64,000 nt of DNA, from contig JAJFVE010000141.1 in assembly GCA_021371965.1 (NCBI GenBank), positions 36,591-100,590 on the forward strand. Direction: 5' to 3'. Positions 16,785-25,746 of the stretch are shown piece by piece; position 1 is the first letter of the stretch, and each line of letters opens with the position of its first letter. The position numbers and the translations under genes are program-made. Source of the DNA: Planctomycetaceae bacterium. GTDB taxonomy: Bacteria; Planctomycetota; Phycisphaerae; SM23-33. The notes beneath the pieces are model-generated. The model was given only the letters and a program-made list of their open reading frames with translations. It did no database searches and was not told the DNA's origin.

Positions 16785-17360
16785 ATGGTAGAACCACGCA
16801 CTGTTAAAACGCTGCTGGCACTGCTGATCTCCATGACCAGCGGCGCGTTGCTGCTTTGGATGATGAGCGGCGATCCCCTGCCGCCGGCAGACATGGCGGC
16901 CGTCGTCGTCGCGCCCCAACCGCCCGTGCTCGATGCGCAGGTTCTGGCCACGGATACGCCCCTGCTTGCCTCGCGATGGCGGCACATTGTCATCCATTCC
17001 TCGCCGTCCGTCGAGAGCGACATCGCCCGCCGATGCCACTTTGTGGTCGTCGAGGCCGCCGACGGCCCCGCGGTCCACGCCTCGGCCCTGTGGAAGCGTC
17101 AAGCCGCCGGTCTGGGCGTTGCCGGACAGCCCACCTCATTCAATGCCGAGACCATCAGCGTCTGCCTTATCGGCGACTTCTCGAAGCTCGCGCCGGGCCC
17201 AGCCCAGTACAAGGCCCTGATCGCCCTGACACAACTGCTCCAGGGCCCGCCGCTGAACATCAACCACAGCCACGTGTATCTCCGCTGCGAACTCGACGGC
17301 AGCGATGCCCCCGGCCTGGCGTTCCCCGTCGAGTCCTTCACCAAGCAGCTAATACCATAA
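16785..17360 (+). CDS. Membrane-anchored amidase_2/PGRP-like protein
   Basis: The 191-residue protein has one N-terminal membrane helix (LLALLISMTSGALLLWMM) and a domain that follows the N-acetylmuramoyl-L-alanine amidase (amidase_2) pattern: WRHIVIHSSP near residues 65-74, ETISVCLIGDF near 121-131, QYKALIALTQLL and a C-terminal INHSHVYLRC...GLAFP. The His of IVIHSS is kept, but other zinc ligands are not clearly in place, so activity on peptidoglycan is uncertain. A TAAAAT box at 16761-16766 lies upstream. Confidence 0.5.
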   Translation: MVEPRTVKTLLALLISMTSGALLLWMMSGDPLPPADMAAVVVAPQPPVLDAQVLATDTPLLASRWRHIVIHSSPSVESDIARRCHFVVVEAADGPAVHASALWKRQAAGLGVAGQPTSFNAETISVCLIGDFSKLAPGPAQYKALIALTQLLQGPPLNINHSHVYLRCELDGSDAPGLAFPVESFTKQLIP

Positions 17361-17499
17361 CAGCTGGCAATTCGCGACGCCGAGCCTCCGGTTTCGTTGC
17401 CTCGTATTTCGTACCACTGCCACAAAGTTGTTGTTGCGATTTCCTTCCAGGATATTTAATCTTCGCGTAAGTTTCGTCACCTTAAATAAGGAACCAACC

Positions 17500-17577
17500 A
17501 TGGCCAAAGGCAGCAACGCACCGCGCAAGAATGTCAAGAAGCCCAAAAAGAGCAAAGCCGCCAAGGGCAAGAAGTAA
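17500..17577 (+). CDS. 25-residue Lys-rich basic protein
   Basis: ATG 17500 with AAGGA at 17488-17492 (7 bases away) opens a 25-codon frame ending in TAA. The product starts MAKGSNAPRKNVKKPKKSK and continues with six more residues: ten Lys, no acidic residues. Very small proteins beginning MAKG/MGKGxN with Lys-rich tails are common in bacteria, and some are annotated as small basic proteins. The good Shine-Dalgarno and codon choice support it. Function unknown; nucleic-acid binding is a guess. Confidence 0.55.
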   Translation: MAKGSNAPRKNVKKPKKSKAAKGKK

Positions 17578-17782
17578 CCCGTACGTCTTAGCGGTTAACG
17601 GCAAGCGGTGACGGCCCGTCCCTCGACGTGTCTGAGTTGGCGCCGCCTGCCCCTGCCGGCCGCACGGGTGGCGCTGAGGCCGAAGGGTTCGACATCTGCC
17701 CGCCCGCGCCATTTCCGCGCGGGTGCAGCAGGATATCGCTTGTCTTTCTCTCGCCCAGAGCGTATAACAACAAGCCGCACCA

Positions 17783-17857
17783 CGGAGCGTAGCTCAGCTT
17801 GGCTAGAGCGCTGCGTTCGGGACGCAGAGGTCGCTAGTTCAAATCTAGTCGCTCCGA
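17783..17857 (+). tRNA. tRNA-Pro, anticodon CGG
   Basis: Full cloverleaf: acceptor CGGAGCG/CGCTCCG, D-arm GCTC/GAGC, anticodon stem CTGCG/CGCAG around loop TTCGGGA (anticodon CGG, codon CCG) and T-arm GCTAG-TTCAAAT-CTAGT. The C1-G72 pair is typical of bacterial tRNA-Pro. The discriminator is A and no CCA is encoded. An intrinsic terminator follows directly. Confidence 0.95.
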
Positions 17858-17865
17858 CTCGACCT

Positions 17866-17905
17866 AAGACTCGTAATCCCAAAAGGTTACGAGTCTTTTT
17901 GTTTT
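17866..17905 (+). terminator. Intrinsic terminator of tRNA-Pro
   Basis: An 11-bp perfect stem (AAGACTCGTAA / TTACGAGTCTT, 17866-17876 and 17887-17897) is followed by TTTGTTTT. It begins 8 bases after the tRNA. Confidence 0.9.
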
Positions 17906-17912
17906 GCGGTTC

Positions 17913-17935
17913 AAAAGCCATCCGTCCTATGGCTT
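17913..17935 (-). terminator. Likely terminator of the RyR-domain gene
   Basis: On the minus strand AAGCCAT / ATGGCTT forms a 7-bp stem with a 7-base loop and runs into TTTT. It lies about 37 bases past the stop of the gene ending at 17972. Confidence 0.45.
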
Positions 17936-17971
17936 CCCCGCCCTACATATGTCCATCATTTGGTTCAATTG

Positions 17972-19273
17972 CTAGCCAAACCATTCCGACTCGGCCATAA
18001 GGTGTAGCCATTGACGATGTTCGGTTTCGAGCAGTTGCTCGCAAGCCCACATGTCTTCAGCGGCAACAGCGGGGTCGTTGGTTGCCTCAAGGTGGGCTAC
18101 CAGGCGGGCCAACGAGGCGTTGTTGGCTTCAAAGCGCAAGGCGTTTCGTCCAAACTCAAAAGCACCACGCAACGTCCTAAACCCCGAGCCGATCAATGGC
18201 AGGGCCGCGGCCATCAAGACCAACAGAATACTGAAAAGGTCGCCATGCCCGCCGCGCATCAGTTCATATACAAAATGGGAAAAGACGAAAGCGACACTCG
18301 CAAAGAACGCGGCAGGCGCCAGGCGTGAAGACCAACGCTCCGTATGAAGGCCTTTGCGGGCACGGGCTGCAAAATACTCCATCTGTGGCTTGAGCCGATG
18401 CTGCAAGTACAATTGGCGGACCGCCAGAACGGGCCAGTTCGCCGGACAAGGCGGCTGGTTTTTGCGATGATCCCGGGCCATCCATCTGCGAACGTCAGAT
18501 TCATTCATCTCAGTAATCCGGCGCACTTGCTCCTGGATGCACGCCCGCAAGCCTTCGTCATCTACGACATGACCGCTGCCGTCAAGCATGGCTGCCAACG
18601 CTCGGAACCTAAGTGAGATCAATTGTTCAGCTTTGTGGCGTTCCAGAAGCCAGCGGGCCTTTCGTGATCCCAGCATCCCCAGCACGACTGATAAGACTGC
18701 GGCAGCCGCAAAGACGCTTTCCAGGGCGCTTTGCCACGAACTTCGCAGCGGCGTTGCCAACTGCATGAGGGCAAAAAGGGCCGCTACGGTTCCGCAGACC
18801 GCCGCCATCACGGCTAGGCAACGATGATAGCGTTGCTGGCGGACAGCGGCCTTGTCGGCCTCATGGTAAAGCTCCGCTGTGGTCGCATGGCAGAGGTCGA
18901 ACAACCGCTCCGCATTTCCAGTAACGGCAACATCGCTCTTCGACACCGGATCGGAATCAAGGGTCGCTACCGATGCCATGGTGACATGGCCGGGGGGCAG
19001 AATTCGGTATCCCAAGGCCACCAGCGGCTTGAGCGTCTGCTCCACCGAGATACGGTCATACTCCTGCTCGGCATTGGTCAACTGCTCATAGGGCACCAGC
19101 ATGGCATGAACTCTGTTGGCCAGGTCGGTGGTCGGGCCGCTGACCCATCCTTCTTTAATGTGCTGTTGTGCCCATCCATCATGCACGTTTCGGGCCAGCC
19201 TTTCCACTAGGCCCTGGACGCTTGCTGGCAGCGAGACCTTTGAAGTATCGATCGGTTTGGGTATGTAAGTCAT
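17972..19273 (-). CDS. RyR-domain protein with SLATT-like membrane domains
   Basis: The 433-residue protein (start 19273; AAGGAA 7 bases upstream) begins with an RyR (ryanodine receptor repeat) domain at about residues 19-95. Key features are VHDGWAQQHIKEGW at 30-43, SGP, then MLVPYEQL, EQEYDR and TLKPLVALGYRI, which match the RyR consensus closely. Four hydrophobic helices follow in two pairs (AVMAAVCGTVAALFAL with VFAAAAVLSVVLGML; APAAFFASVAFVFSHFVYEL with LFSILLVLMAAALPLIG), each followed by a charged helix. This recalls SLATT/DUF4231 membrane effectors. SLATT proteins are predicted pore-formers in conflict systems. It is divergent from a TIR gene and next to tRNA-Pro. Role as sensor plus pore is inference. 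Confidence 0.7.
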   Translation of the reverse strand: MTYIPKPIDTSKVSLPASVQGLVERLARNVHDGWAQQHIKEGWVSGPTTDLANRVHAMLVPYEQLTNAEQEYDRISVEQTLKPLVALGYRILPPGHVTMASVATLDSDPVSKSDVAVTGNAERLFDLCHATTAELYHEADKAAVRQQRYHRCLAVMAAVCGTVAALFALMQLATPLRSSWQSALESVFAAAAVLSVVLGMLGSRKARWLLERHKAEQLISLRFRALAAMLDGSGHVVDDEGLRACIQEQVRRITEMNESDVRRWMARDHRKNQPPCPANWPVLAVRQLYLQHRLKPQMEYFAARARKGLHTERWSSRLAPAAFFASVAFVFSHFVYELMRGGHGDLFSILLVLMAAALPLIGSGFRTLRGAFEFGRNALRFEANNASLARLVAHLEATNDPAVAAEDMWACEQLLETEHRQWLHLMAESEWFG

Positions 19274-19503
19274 CTGGCGATTCCTTGTCGCGTTTCCGGC
19301 GCCACGCGCGTGCGGCGAGAGCCTCAACAGGACGGCTGTGATGGTATCAGCGGCAGGATACGGCTGCAATTGCCTCCCCTGAACATCGGGTAGCTCCGGA
19401 TTTCAGTTGCGACCGCGGGCAGTCAATGGATAATCTTCTTCAGGCAACAGGCGCTTATGGATCCTTGTCCTTCATTTGTTCGTTTACTACGGGGTATTGA
19501 ACT

Positions 19504-22500
19504 ATGGCGATTCTGGTCACCTGCCCGTCCTGCGGTCGTCACTTCCGTGCGAAGGATCAGTTCAAAGGCATCCAGGTCAAGTGTCCAAAGTGTCGGCAAA
19601 TGCTCTCGGTTGAAGGTCCCCGCGTCAGGGATCACGATGTCTTCATCAGCCATTCCAATAAGGACAAGGCTGTAGCCGACGCGGTCTGTGCCGATCTGGA
19701 GGCAAAGGGCATCCGCTGCTGGATCGCCCCGCGCGATATTTCAGCTGGAATGAACTGGGGAGCGGCCATCGTCGAGGCCATTGGCGAAAGCCGTGCGATG
19801 GTGTTGGTCTTTTCCTCGGCGGCCAACGTCTCGCAGCAGGTGCTCCGCGAGGTGGAACGCGCTGTTGCCAAGGGAGTATCGATCTTCCCCTTGCGCATTG
19901 AAGATGTCGCCATGTCCAAGGACATGGAGTATTTCCTGAGCGCGTCCCACTGGCTGGATGCCATGACTACTCCGCTCGAGGAGCATCTCGATAAGTTGGC
20001 TAGTGCAGTACGACTGCTACTGCTGTCCCAGGAGATGGGGGACAAAGACCCGCAGTCCCGTCAACCTAGAAGGATTTCCTTCAGAGCCCTGATCGCTTTG
20101 TGGCTCGGCCAGATCCAACCGAAGTTCGCCGTGTTTTGGGCTGCCGTGGGTCTGGCCGCGGTGCTTCTGCTCTTAGGAGTCACATGGCTGTTTTCCTCCC
20201 GGTCTATTCAAAAGACAAGGGATCAGGAGGTGGTCGTAGTGCCAACGCCTCCTCGGGCAAAGACTGTGCCGGCTGCCGTGCCCAAGACCCCGCCGCCGCG
20301 AGCAACAGTCCTCAGACCAGCATCTTCCCCCGCCAAGCCGCCGGCGCCGCAACAGCCGGTAATTCAATCCGTGCCATCGCCAGAAGTCAGTATCCCTGAA
20401 GAGCCCGCACAACCGATGCCGCCTTTGGAGCCTTTGCCTCAATTGGTCCATGTTGAGCCCCAGTTTTCAACAGATGCAAAAGTGCAGTCGGAGTTGGCGG
20501 ATGATCGAAAGAATGCTTTGGAGGACGTGCCCAGACGAGATCTGGCTTCAGCTCTGCAGACGTTCAAGGAAGGGCTGGGGATGTCGTCGGCGCAGATGGT
20601 CCCACAGGAGCCGGATCGCTACGGCGGGAGGAGATATCCCTTGGGCTCGTCCGGCATGCCCACACGAGGATCCGGCTACAGCCCGGGAGGATATGGCAAC
20701 AGCGCGGGAGAGTCTGGCACTAACCCGGGAGGGTCCGGCTACAGCAGCAAAAAATCTACAGTGAAATCTCCCGAGACCGTCTCAAAACCGCGGCTTCCGG
20801 AAAAATTGGTCCTTACCGGCATCCTGAACGATTTCCAGGTCAAGAACGGCAGCACGTGGATGGAAATGGTCGTACCATCCTATGGCTCGGAATCGCCCAT
20901 GGGAGGCACGCAAGAGATAATGTTGATGCGAGCGCAAGGCGTCTTGATCGTCTTTGACGGCGCAGACATTGCCGATGCCATGGCAGACTACAAGAAAGGG
21001 GAGCGAGTTTCCGTATTGGTCAAGCGGGAGGACTGGAGGCAATCAGACTCGTGGGGAGATGGACGCGTTCCTACGGGCGTATCTGCTGAAAACATCTGCC
21101 AGATCAGATTCTTTTTGTCTTCTGACCAAGGTATGCGAGGCGCCGCATTCGGCGCTTGGTGCCTGCGTGGCATCGGCGTGGAAAAGACTCTCAAGCCCCA
21201 GACGTGGGCAAACGCGCAGACCGGCAAGATGCGTAAACTCATCAACTCGGAAGCGCTGACGCTTTCCCCATCATGGATGCTACACCATCCTCTGACCACC
21301 TCAGGGGTCCGATGGCAGACGACGGCCGTCTTCCAGAGCGTCAGTTCGGGCGAAATAAATGCCCGAGGCGAGACTTTGGCGGCAGGAATCAGTATCAAGA
21401 AGGAGTTGGAGCAGACGGGGGAGACTCTCGCCCTGATGGGCAGCATAGGCCGGAGCACTCTCTTGCGAGAGTTTCTCGATTACGCCCCTGGCGATAAGAT
21501 CGAAGTCGGCGGCGCACTGACCGGCGGCACGGCGATCACTCAGGGCGGTGGGCAGGGAATGCCTCCCTCGGTTGCGGTGGTGCTCCATCACGGCATGGAC
21601 AGGCAGGGAAGGGTGACCGAGGGATACCCTATTACCTCACGCAATACCACCCTGGTGATGAACTGCGACTGGGTGCGCAAGGCAGGCAATGACTCAACAC
21701 GAGTCATGGCCACAGGTCCGCGAAGGAAGTCTACAGTCCCTTCTGTGATCACGCCCGCTGCCGGCGCGATGTTGGGTCAACTGGTAAAAGGAAAAGAGGT
21801 GACTTGGACGGGAAGACTAAGGCAGGTGTTGTGCGACGAGCAGGCAGGGGAGACGCACCTCCTGATTCAGACAGAAGATGGTGTTACCTTCGAGGCCTTC
21901 ACACGCAGTGCAGGATTTCTTGATGAACTGGATGATTTTTCATGTAACCCCGTGACAGTCAGATCCAGAACGACAAGACGACGATCCGCTGTGCCGGTTG
22001 CCGGGCCTGCTGGCGTTGCCCCCGGCGGGGATTCGGTCTCACTCAAGGGAACGTTGGTGGACGATGGCAAGGTAAGCTTTCGGCTGGCAAAAGACGCTCC
22101 GCTCCTTGAGGTGTTGGATGTAAGACGATGCGACCGAGAACAGTCTAGAGCGGTTGTCGGACAGAAGCGAGACCGGTCCACTCTGGATCCGGCCTCCACA
22201 TTGTTTCCTCTGGCCAAGCTGCAGCGACGTATCACAAAGTCAGGCGCGACATTTCCATTGGAGGCGGAGTTTTCTTCATTTACCGACTACGGTCATAAAG
22301 CGAATTTCACTATCAAGACGCCCGACGACAAGACCGAATTTTTCGAGGTCGCCTTCCCTTCTGCCTCCAAAGAAGACTTCTCGGACTACAAGAGCCAAGA
22401 TGTTGTCACGATGACTGTTGAGACCAGCCGCTCTGACAACGGACAGATCATCCTGAGGGGCAGGACTATTCAACGACGTGGGAATACATTGTCCCTGATT

Positions 22501-22866
22501 ACCGACACCGGCCGCCGCTGCCCTCCTCGTAATTATTCCGCTGACGAGAAAACCTGGAAAGCCGCCGAACAAGATCGCACCGGCGAGATCGAGACTGTCG
22601 CCTTGGCCGGGCGGTACGAGGGTGCGGGTGAAGGCGTTGCAGACCCTGTACTGAAGTTGAAGCATGTCTTCGGAGGTTACTCGTCCGTTTCCATCAAGTG
22701 TCCCAACCCCCCAGATGATCTGCTGAGCTTCCTCAACACGCTGCGCGCAGGCGATGAGTTACTGCTGGAAGCTAAGATGGCCGGAAAATCCTATTCGAGA
22801 ACCTACGAATTGGTATGGGTGGCACGCGAGGATGAGCCTGCGAAAAGAGTTGCCGCCACACGATAG
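19504..22866 (+). CDS. Zinc ribbon-TIR-membrane protein with long beta-rich C-terminus
   Basis: The 1120-residue protein has an N-terminal zinc ribbon (CPSC at 7-10, CPKC at 27-30). A TIR domain covers about 43-155 (DVFISHSNKDKAVAD, IRCWIAPRDIS), with S110 and E116 in the SxxxxxE helix position of NAD-cleaving TIRs. One membrane helix lies near 205-225 (AAVGLAAVLLLLGVTWLF), then a Pro-rich linker (240-320) and a Gly/Ser/Tyr repeat stretch (GSGYSPGGYGNSAGESG, near 395). About 700 strand-rich residues follow, in which segments starting VLTGILNDF, VTWTGRLRQV, VSLKGTLVDD and VALAGRYEG look like repeated OB- or SH3-like barrels. Composition looks less GC-rich than flanks. No Shine-Dalgarno is obvious. 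TIR activity is inferred from the retained Glu. Confidence 0.75.
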   Translation: MAILVTCPSCGRHFRAKDQFKGIQVKCPKCRQMLSVEGPRVRDHDVFISHSNKDKAVADAVCADLEAKGIRCWIAPRDISAGMNWGAAIVEAIGESRAMVLVFSSAANVSQQVLREVERAVAKGVSIFPLRIEDVAMSKDMEYFLSASHWLDAMTTPLEEHLDKLASAVRLLLLSQEMGDKDPQSRQPRRISFRALIALWLGQIQPKFAVFWAAVGLAAVLLLLGVTWLFSSRSIQKTRDQEVVVVPTPPRAKTVPAAVPKTPPPRATVLRPASSPAKPPAPQQPVIQSVPSPEVSIPEEPAQPMPPLEPLPQLVHVEPQFSTDAKVQSELADDRKNALEDVPRRDLASALQTFKEGLGMSSAQMVPQEPDRYGGRRYPLGSSGMPTRGSGYSPGGYGNSAGESGTNPGGSGYSSKKSTVKSPETVSKPRLPEKLVLTGILNDFQVKNGSTWMEMVVPSYGSESPMGGTQEIMLMRAQGVLIVFDGADIADAMADYKKGERVSVLVKREDWRQSDSWGDGRVPTGVSAENICQIRFFLSSDQGMRGAAFGAWCLRGIGVEKTLKPQTWANAQTGKMRKLINSEALTLSPSWMLHHPLTTSGVRWQTTAVFQSVSSGEINARGETLAAGISIKKELEQTGETLALMGSIGRSTLLREFLDYAPGDKIEVGGALTGGTAITQGGGQGMPPSVAVVLHHGMDRQGRVTEGYPITSRNTTLVMNCDWVRKAGNDSTRVMATGPRRKSTVPSVITPAAGAMLGQLVKGKEVTWTGRLRQVLCDEQAGETHLLIQTEDGVTFEAFTRSAGFLDELDDFSCNPVTVRSRTTRRRSAVPVAGPAGVAPGGDSVSLKGTLVDDGKVSFRLAKDAPLLEVLDVRRCDREQSRAVVGQKRDRSTLDPASTLFPLAKLQRRITKSGATFPLEAEFSSFTDYGHKANFTIKTPDDKTEFFEVAFPSASKEDFSDYKSQDVVTMTVETSRSDNGQIILRGRTIQRRGNTLSLITDTGRRCPPRNYSADEKTWKAAEQDRTGEIETVALAGRYEGAGEGVADPVLKLKHVFGGYSSVSIKCPNPPDDLLSFLNTLRAGDELLLEAKMAGKSYSRTYELVWVAREDEPAKRVAATR

Positions 22867-23029
22867 CTATGCCTGAGGCCCAGTCGAAGCGCCGCAGCAG
22901 AATACCAGCAGGTTGCTGGGGTCTGTGGGATTCATCCAAAAGCTCGAAATCTCGATGTCGGCCTCGTAAGCGAAAAAGCAGAAACTAGTATGGTGTCCGC
23001 AAATTCCCCGAAAGCGAAGCCGGCGGCCG

Positions 23030-25420
23030 TTACTCGGCGCTGAATTGCAGGCGCTCGCCGACCGCCGTCGACAGGACGATCAATGGGCGGTCGTCAATCG
23101 TCCTCACGCCGTTGCGTTCGACTATGGCCCGCGGCCACGGATTGACCAGGCGCAACTCGCTGCCGCGTTCGCTGAACACCTCGATCCATCGGACGCAGCC
23201 AGCCTCGATGCGGGCGCTGACCAGGAAGGCCCCGACGGCGCGGAGGGTGCGAAACTCGGCGTCGCCGGCGGAGAGCGGCCAATTGGGGAACAGGCGAATT
23301 TCGCCGGTGTAGCTTTGCAGCAGGGCCTCGTTGACGACGGCCGGGAGGGCGAAGTTCTCAAACCAGATGCCCATGTTGGCCATGTAGTCGAACGGCGTGT
23401 GGTCGTTGTAGCGCCCGCCGCCCTCGAGGTTTTTGTTGGCGCAAGTGCCGTTGGGCAGCGTGTTGAAGGCGACGTCGCGTTTGAATCGCTCCAGGTCCAG
23501 CCTGCCCAGGCGGGCGGCCTGCATGGGGATGAATACCAGGTGGTTGCCTCCCTCGTTACGGTGCGAGGCGAGGGTGTTGGCGGCGATGTGCTGGATCTCG
23601 GGCGGCGAGTGCAGGCCGTGCTCCTCGGCCGGGAAGACGGTCATCATGGGGTTGGGGGTATTGAAGACAATGTCCGGCTCGCCGCCGGGGACGTCGAGGA
23701 AGACCTCGCCATAGGTTGGGTGAACCGTGGTGCTGTAGTCGGGCAATTGGGCCTGGTAGCGGGCGATGCGGTCCAGCAGGTCGCGTTCCTGCTCTTCGAT
23801 ATCCAAGGCGGCGCAGGCGCCGGCGTAGGCGCGGAAAAGGAATCGCGTCAAGGCCAGGTCCACCAGGCCGTCGTGGTTGCGGTCGAGCCCCGGGCGCAGG
23901 CCTCCGTTCATCTCCGGCGAGACGGTGGGGAACAGGTGGCGTCGGTCGTCGCCCCATTGGGGGCCGGCGGCCTCAGGGCGTTCGAGATAGGCGGCCATGA
24001 AGACCGTGGCGTCTTTCATCGCCGGGAAGGCCTGTTCGCGAAGGAAGGCAAGGTCGCCGGTGTAGCGGTAGTGCCACCAGAGGCTCTGGACGGTCCAGGG
24101 GGTCTCGAAGATCTCCCAGCCCCATGTGGGCGTGGGGTAAGGGAACATGGTCATCGGCACCGGGTAGGCGCTGTGCGGGAAGGCTGCCCCGCCCAGACGG
24201 TAATAGTCGTGGGCATGGCGGCGAGACAGCGGAAGCAGACGGTCATTGACCAGGCGGACATAAGGCTCGTGCAGGTCCGCATGGTTGGAGGAGAAGCACA
24301 CCCAGAATGGCTGCTGGGTGTTGTAGTTCATATGGTAGTCGCCGTGCCAGGCGTTGCCGATGCCGCCGAAACTCCAGTTGGCGAAGAGTCCCGGGCAGGT
24401 GACGCCGGGGCGGATCGCGCAGCGGAAGAAGTAAAGGTTGCGATACCAGATCCCCTCGAGCTCGGCGTCGGCCAGGCGGACGGTGCAGCGCGACCAGAAC
24501 TCCTGCCAGGCAGCCTGGCTTTCGCGGCGGGCGGCGGCAACGGCCTCGCTCGTCGGCGCCGCCACGGCGGGTACTCGGGCGGGAAGGTCGGCGGCGAGGC
24601 CTTGGTCGAGCTGGACGCACAGGATGCACGGGCCCTCGACGCTGAGGCGATAGTTGTACGGCTCGCGCTCCAGGTGCCAGTTCACGTGTTCCCCGACGCC
24701 CAGCGCGCCATTCACGCGGGCCGACAGGACGAACGCCCGGTCGCCGGGATCGCCCGTGGCAGCATCGTACGCCTCCGGCTCCAACGCCGGTAGCACCTGG
24801 CGCAGCGACACCGTGTCGTCAGTCACTGACAGGGCCGCGGGGGGGAACTCTCGCGGCGTGTTCGGGTCGGGCAGCAGATTCATCCGATGGAAGGGGGCCG
24901 CGATGGGGGCGCCCTCCCTCGTGTGACTGCTGATCCAGAGGCGGTCGGCCGTCATGTCCACGAAGATCCGCACGTGGACCTCGCTGCCGCGCACGAGCAG
25001 CCGCACGGTGCAGGCGCCGTCGGCGGGGTCGACGCAATGGCCCAGGACGTCGACGGGCAACCGGCGGTCCCACCCCAGCACGAGGCTGCCGCAGGGCATC
25101 GGGCGCGGGTAGGGCTTGCGGTAGTTTTCCCCGGTCATCTGGAGGTACTGCGCGTACCAGGGGTCGCTCTCCAGGAACCGCAGCGTGGGCGGGATGGCCT
25201 GCACTTTTGCCATCACCTCCGGAAACGTCATCAGCTTGTCCTTGTTCTTCTCGCTGATGCGGATGTCCCAGACGTCGTTGTGGCCGAAGTGGATAGCCAG
25301 GGCGTCGGGACGCGTGCAGACGATCGCGCCCAAGCCGCCATTGCCCAGTACGCCGCCCTGGAAGAAGTTGACGGCCGGACCACGGTATTCGATGGCGTGG
25401 CGTGACGCTGGATGTGGCAT
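23030..25420 (-). CDS. GH95-like glycoside hydrolase
   Basis: The 796-residue protein has the GH95 pattern: N-terminal beta-sandwich with GNGGLGAIV and NDVWDI (residues about 25-50) and an (alpha/alpha)6 catalytic region with NWSFGGIGNAWHGDYHMNYN and QPFWVCFSSNHADLHEPY. Later come SPEMNGG, EGGNH and a DYMANMGIWFENFALPA segment, then a C-terminal beta domain. GH95 enzymes are alpha-L-fucosidases or galactosidases. The start at 25420 is supported by GGGAG 6 bases upstream and gives no clear signal peptide. It stands alone, with no same-strand neighbour close by. Confidence 0.75.
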   Translation of the reverse strand: MPHPASRHAIEYRGPAVNFFQGGVLGNGGLGAIVCTRPDALAIHFGHNDVWDIRISEKNKDKLMTFPEVMAKVQAIPPTLRFLESDPWYAQYLQMTGENYRKPYPRPMPCGSLVLGWDRRLPVDVLGHCVDPADGACTVRLLVRGSEVHVRIFVDMTADRLWISSHTREGAPIAAPFHRMNLLPDPNTPREFPPAALSVTDDTVSLRQVLPALEPEAYDAATGDPGDRAFVLSARVNGALGVGEHVNWHLEREPYNYRLSVEGPCILCVQLDQGLAADLPARVPAVAAPTSEAVAAARRESQAAWQEFWSRCTVRLADAELEGIWYRNLYFFRCAIRPGVTCPGLFANWSFGGIGNAWHGDYHMNYNTQQPFWVCFSSNHADLHEPYVRLVNDRLLPLSRRHAHDYYRLGGAAFPHSAYPVPMTMFPYPTPTWGWEIFETPWTVQSLWWHYRYTGDLAFLREQAFPAMKDATVFMAAYLERPEAAGPQWGDDRRHLFPTVSPEMNGGLRPGLDRNHDGLVDLALTRFLFRAYAGACAALDIEEQERDLLDRIARYQAQLPDYSTTVHPTYGEVFLDVPGGEPDIVFNTPNPMMTVFPAEEHGLHSPPEIQHIAANTLASHRNEGGNHLVFIPMQAARLGRLDLERFKRDVAFNTLPNGTCANKNLEGGGRYNDHTPFDYMANMGIWFENFALPAVVNEALLQSYTGEIRLFPNWPLSAGDAEFRTLRAVGAFLVSARIEAGCVRWIEVFSERGSELRLVNPWPRAIVERNGVRTIDDRPLIVLSTAVGERLQFSAE

Positions 25421-25746
25421 GAGGAACTCCCGATCAGGCTGTCTATCCCGAAAACTCAATCCGGCCAGTGAAGTAGCCGTCAGACACCGACGGCCTCCGC
25501 TATGGATCATACTGGACTCACCTCGCTCCGACCAAGGGCGATGCCGGCGGTGAGTTGGAACGCTGCAACTGGGAAGCGGACCGCACAGCCTGCAATACCG
25601 GCTGACCAACCTGCTGACCAGCTATCGGGCCAAACTTGACCTGGACAGTTTCAGCGAAATCCTCGACAGTGCCGGCGTCTTCGGCACAAGCGGATTAACG
25701 TTCAAGAATCTGGTCGCGGGCGTATCGTTAGAATCTAGCTGGTATT
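25421..25746 (+). other. Gene gap with a possible decayed coding stretch
   Basis: No intact gene is seen. From 25554 one plus-strand frame stays open without a start codon and reads plausible protein (LQYRLTNLLTSYRAKLDLD, then SAGVFGTSGLTFKNLV) with GC-ending codons until it runs into the convergent kinase gene. This may be the remnant of a truncated gene. Confidence 0.25.

Noticed and set aside
17853..17993. Nine-base direct repeat TCCGACTCG (17853-17861 and 17985-17993) as att sites at tRNA-Pro
   Set aside because: It is too short, the second copy lies inside the RyR gene's coding end, and no integrase or matching far boundary was found.
23045..24793. 582-codon plus-strand open frame
   Set aside because: It is antisense to the GH95-like gene; its translation is Gly/Arg/Val-rich without domain character.
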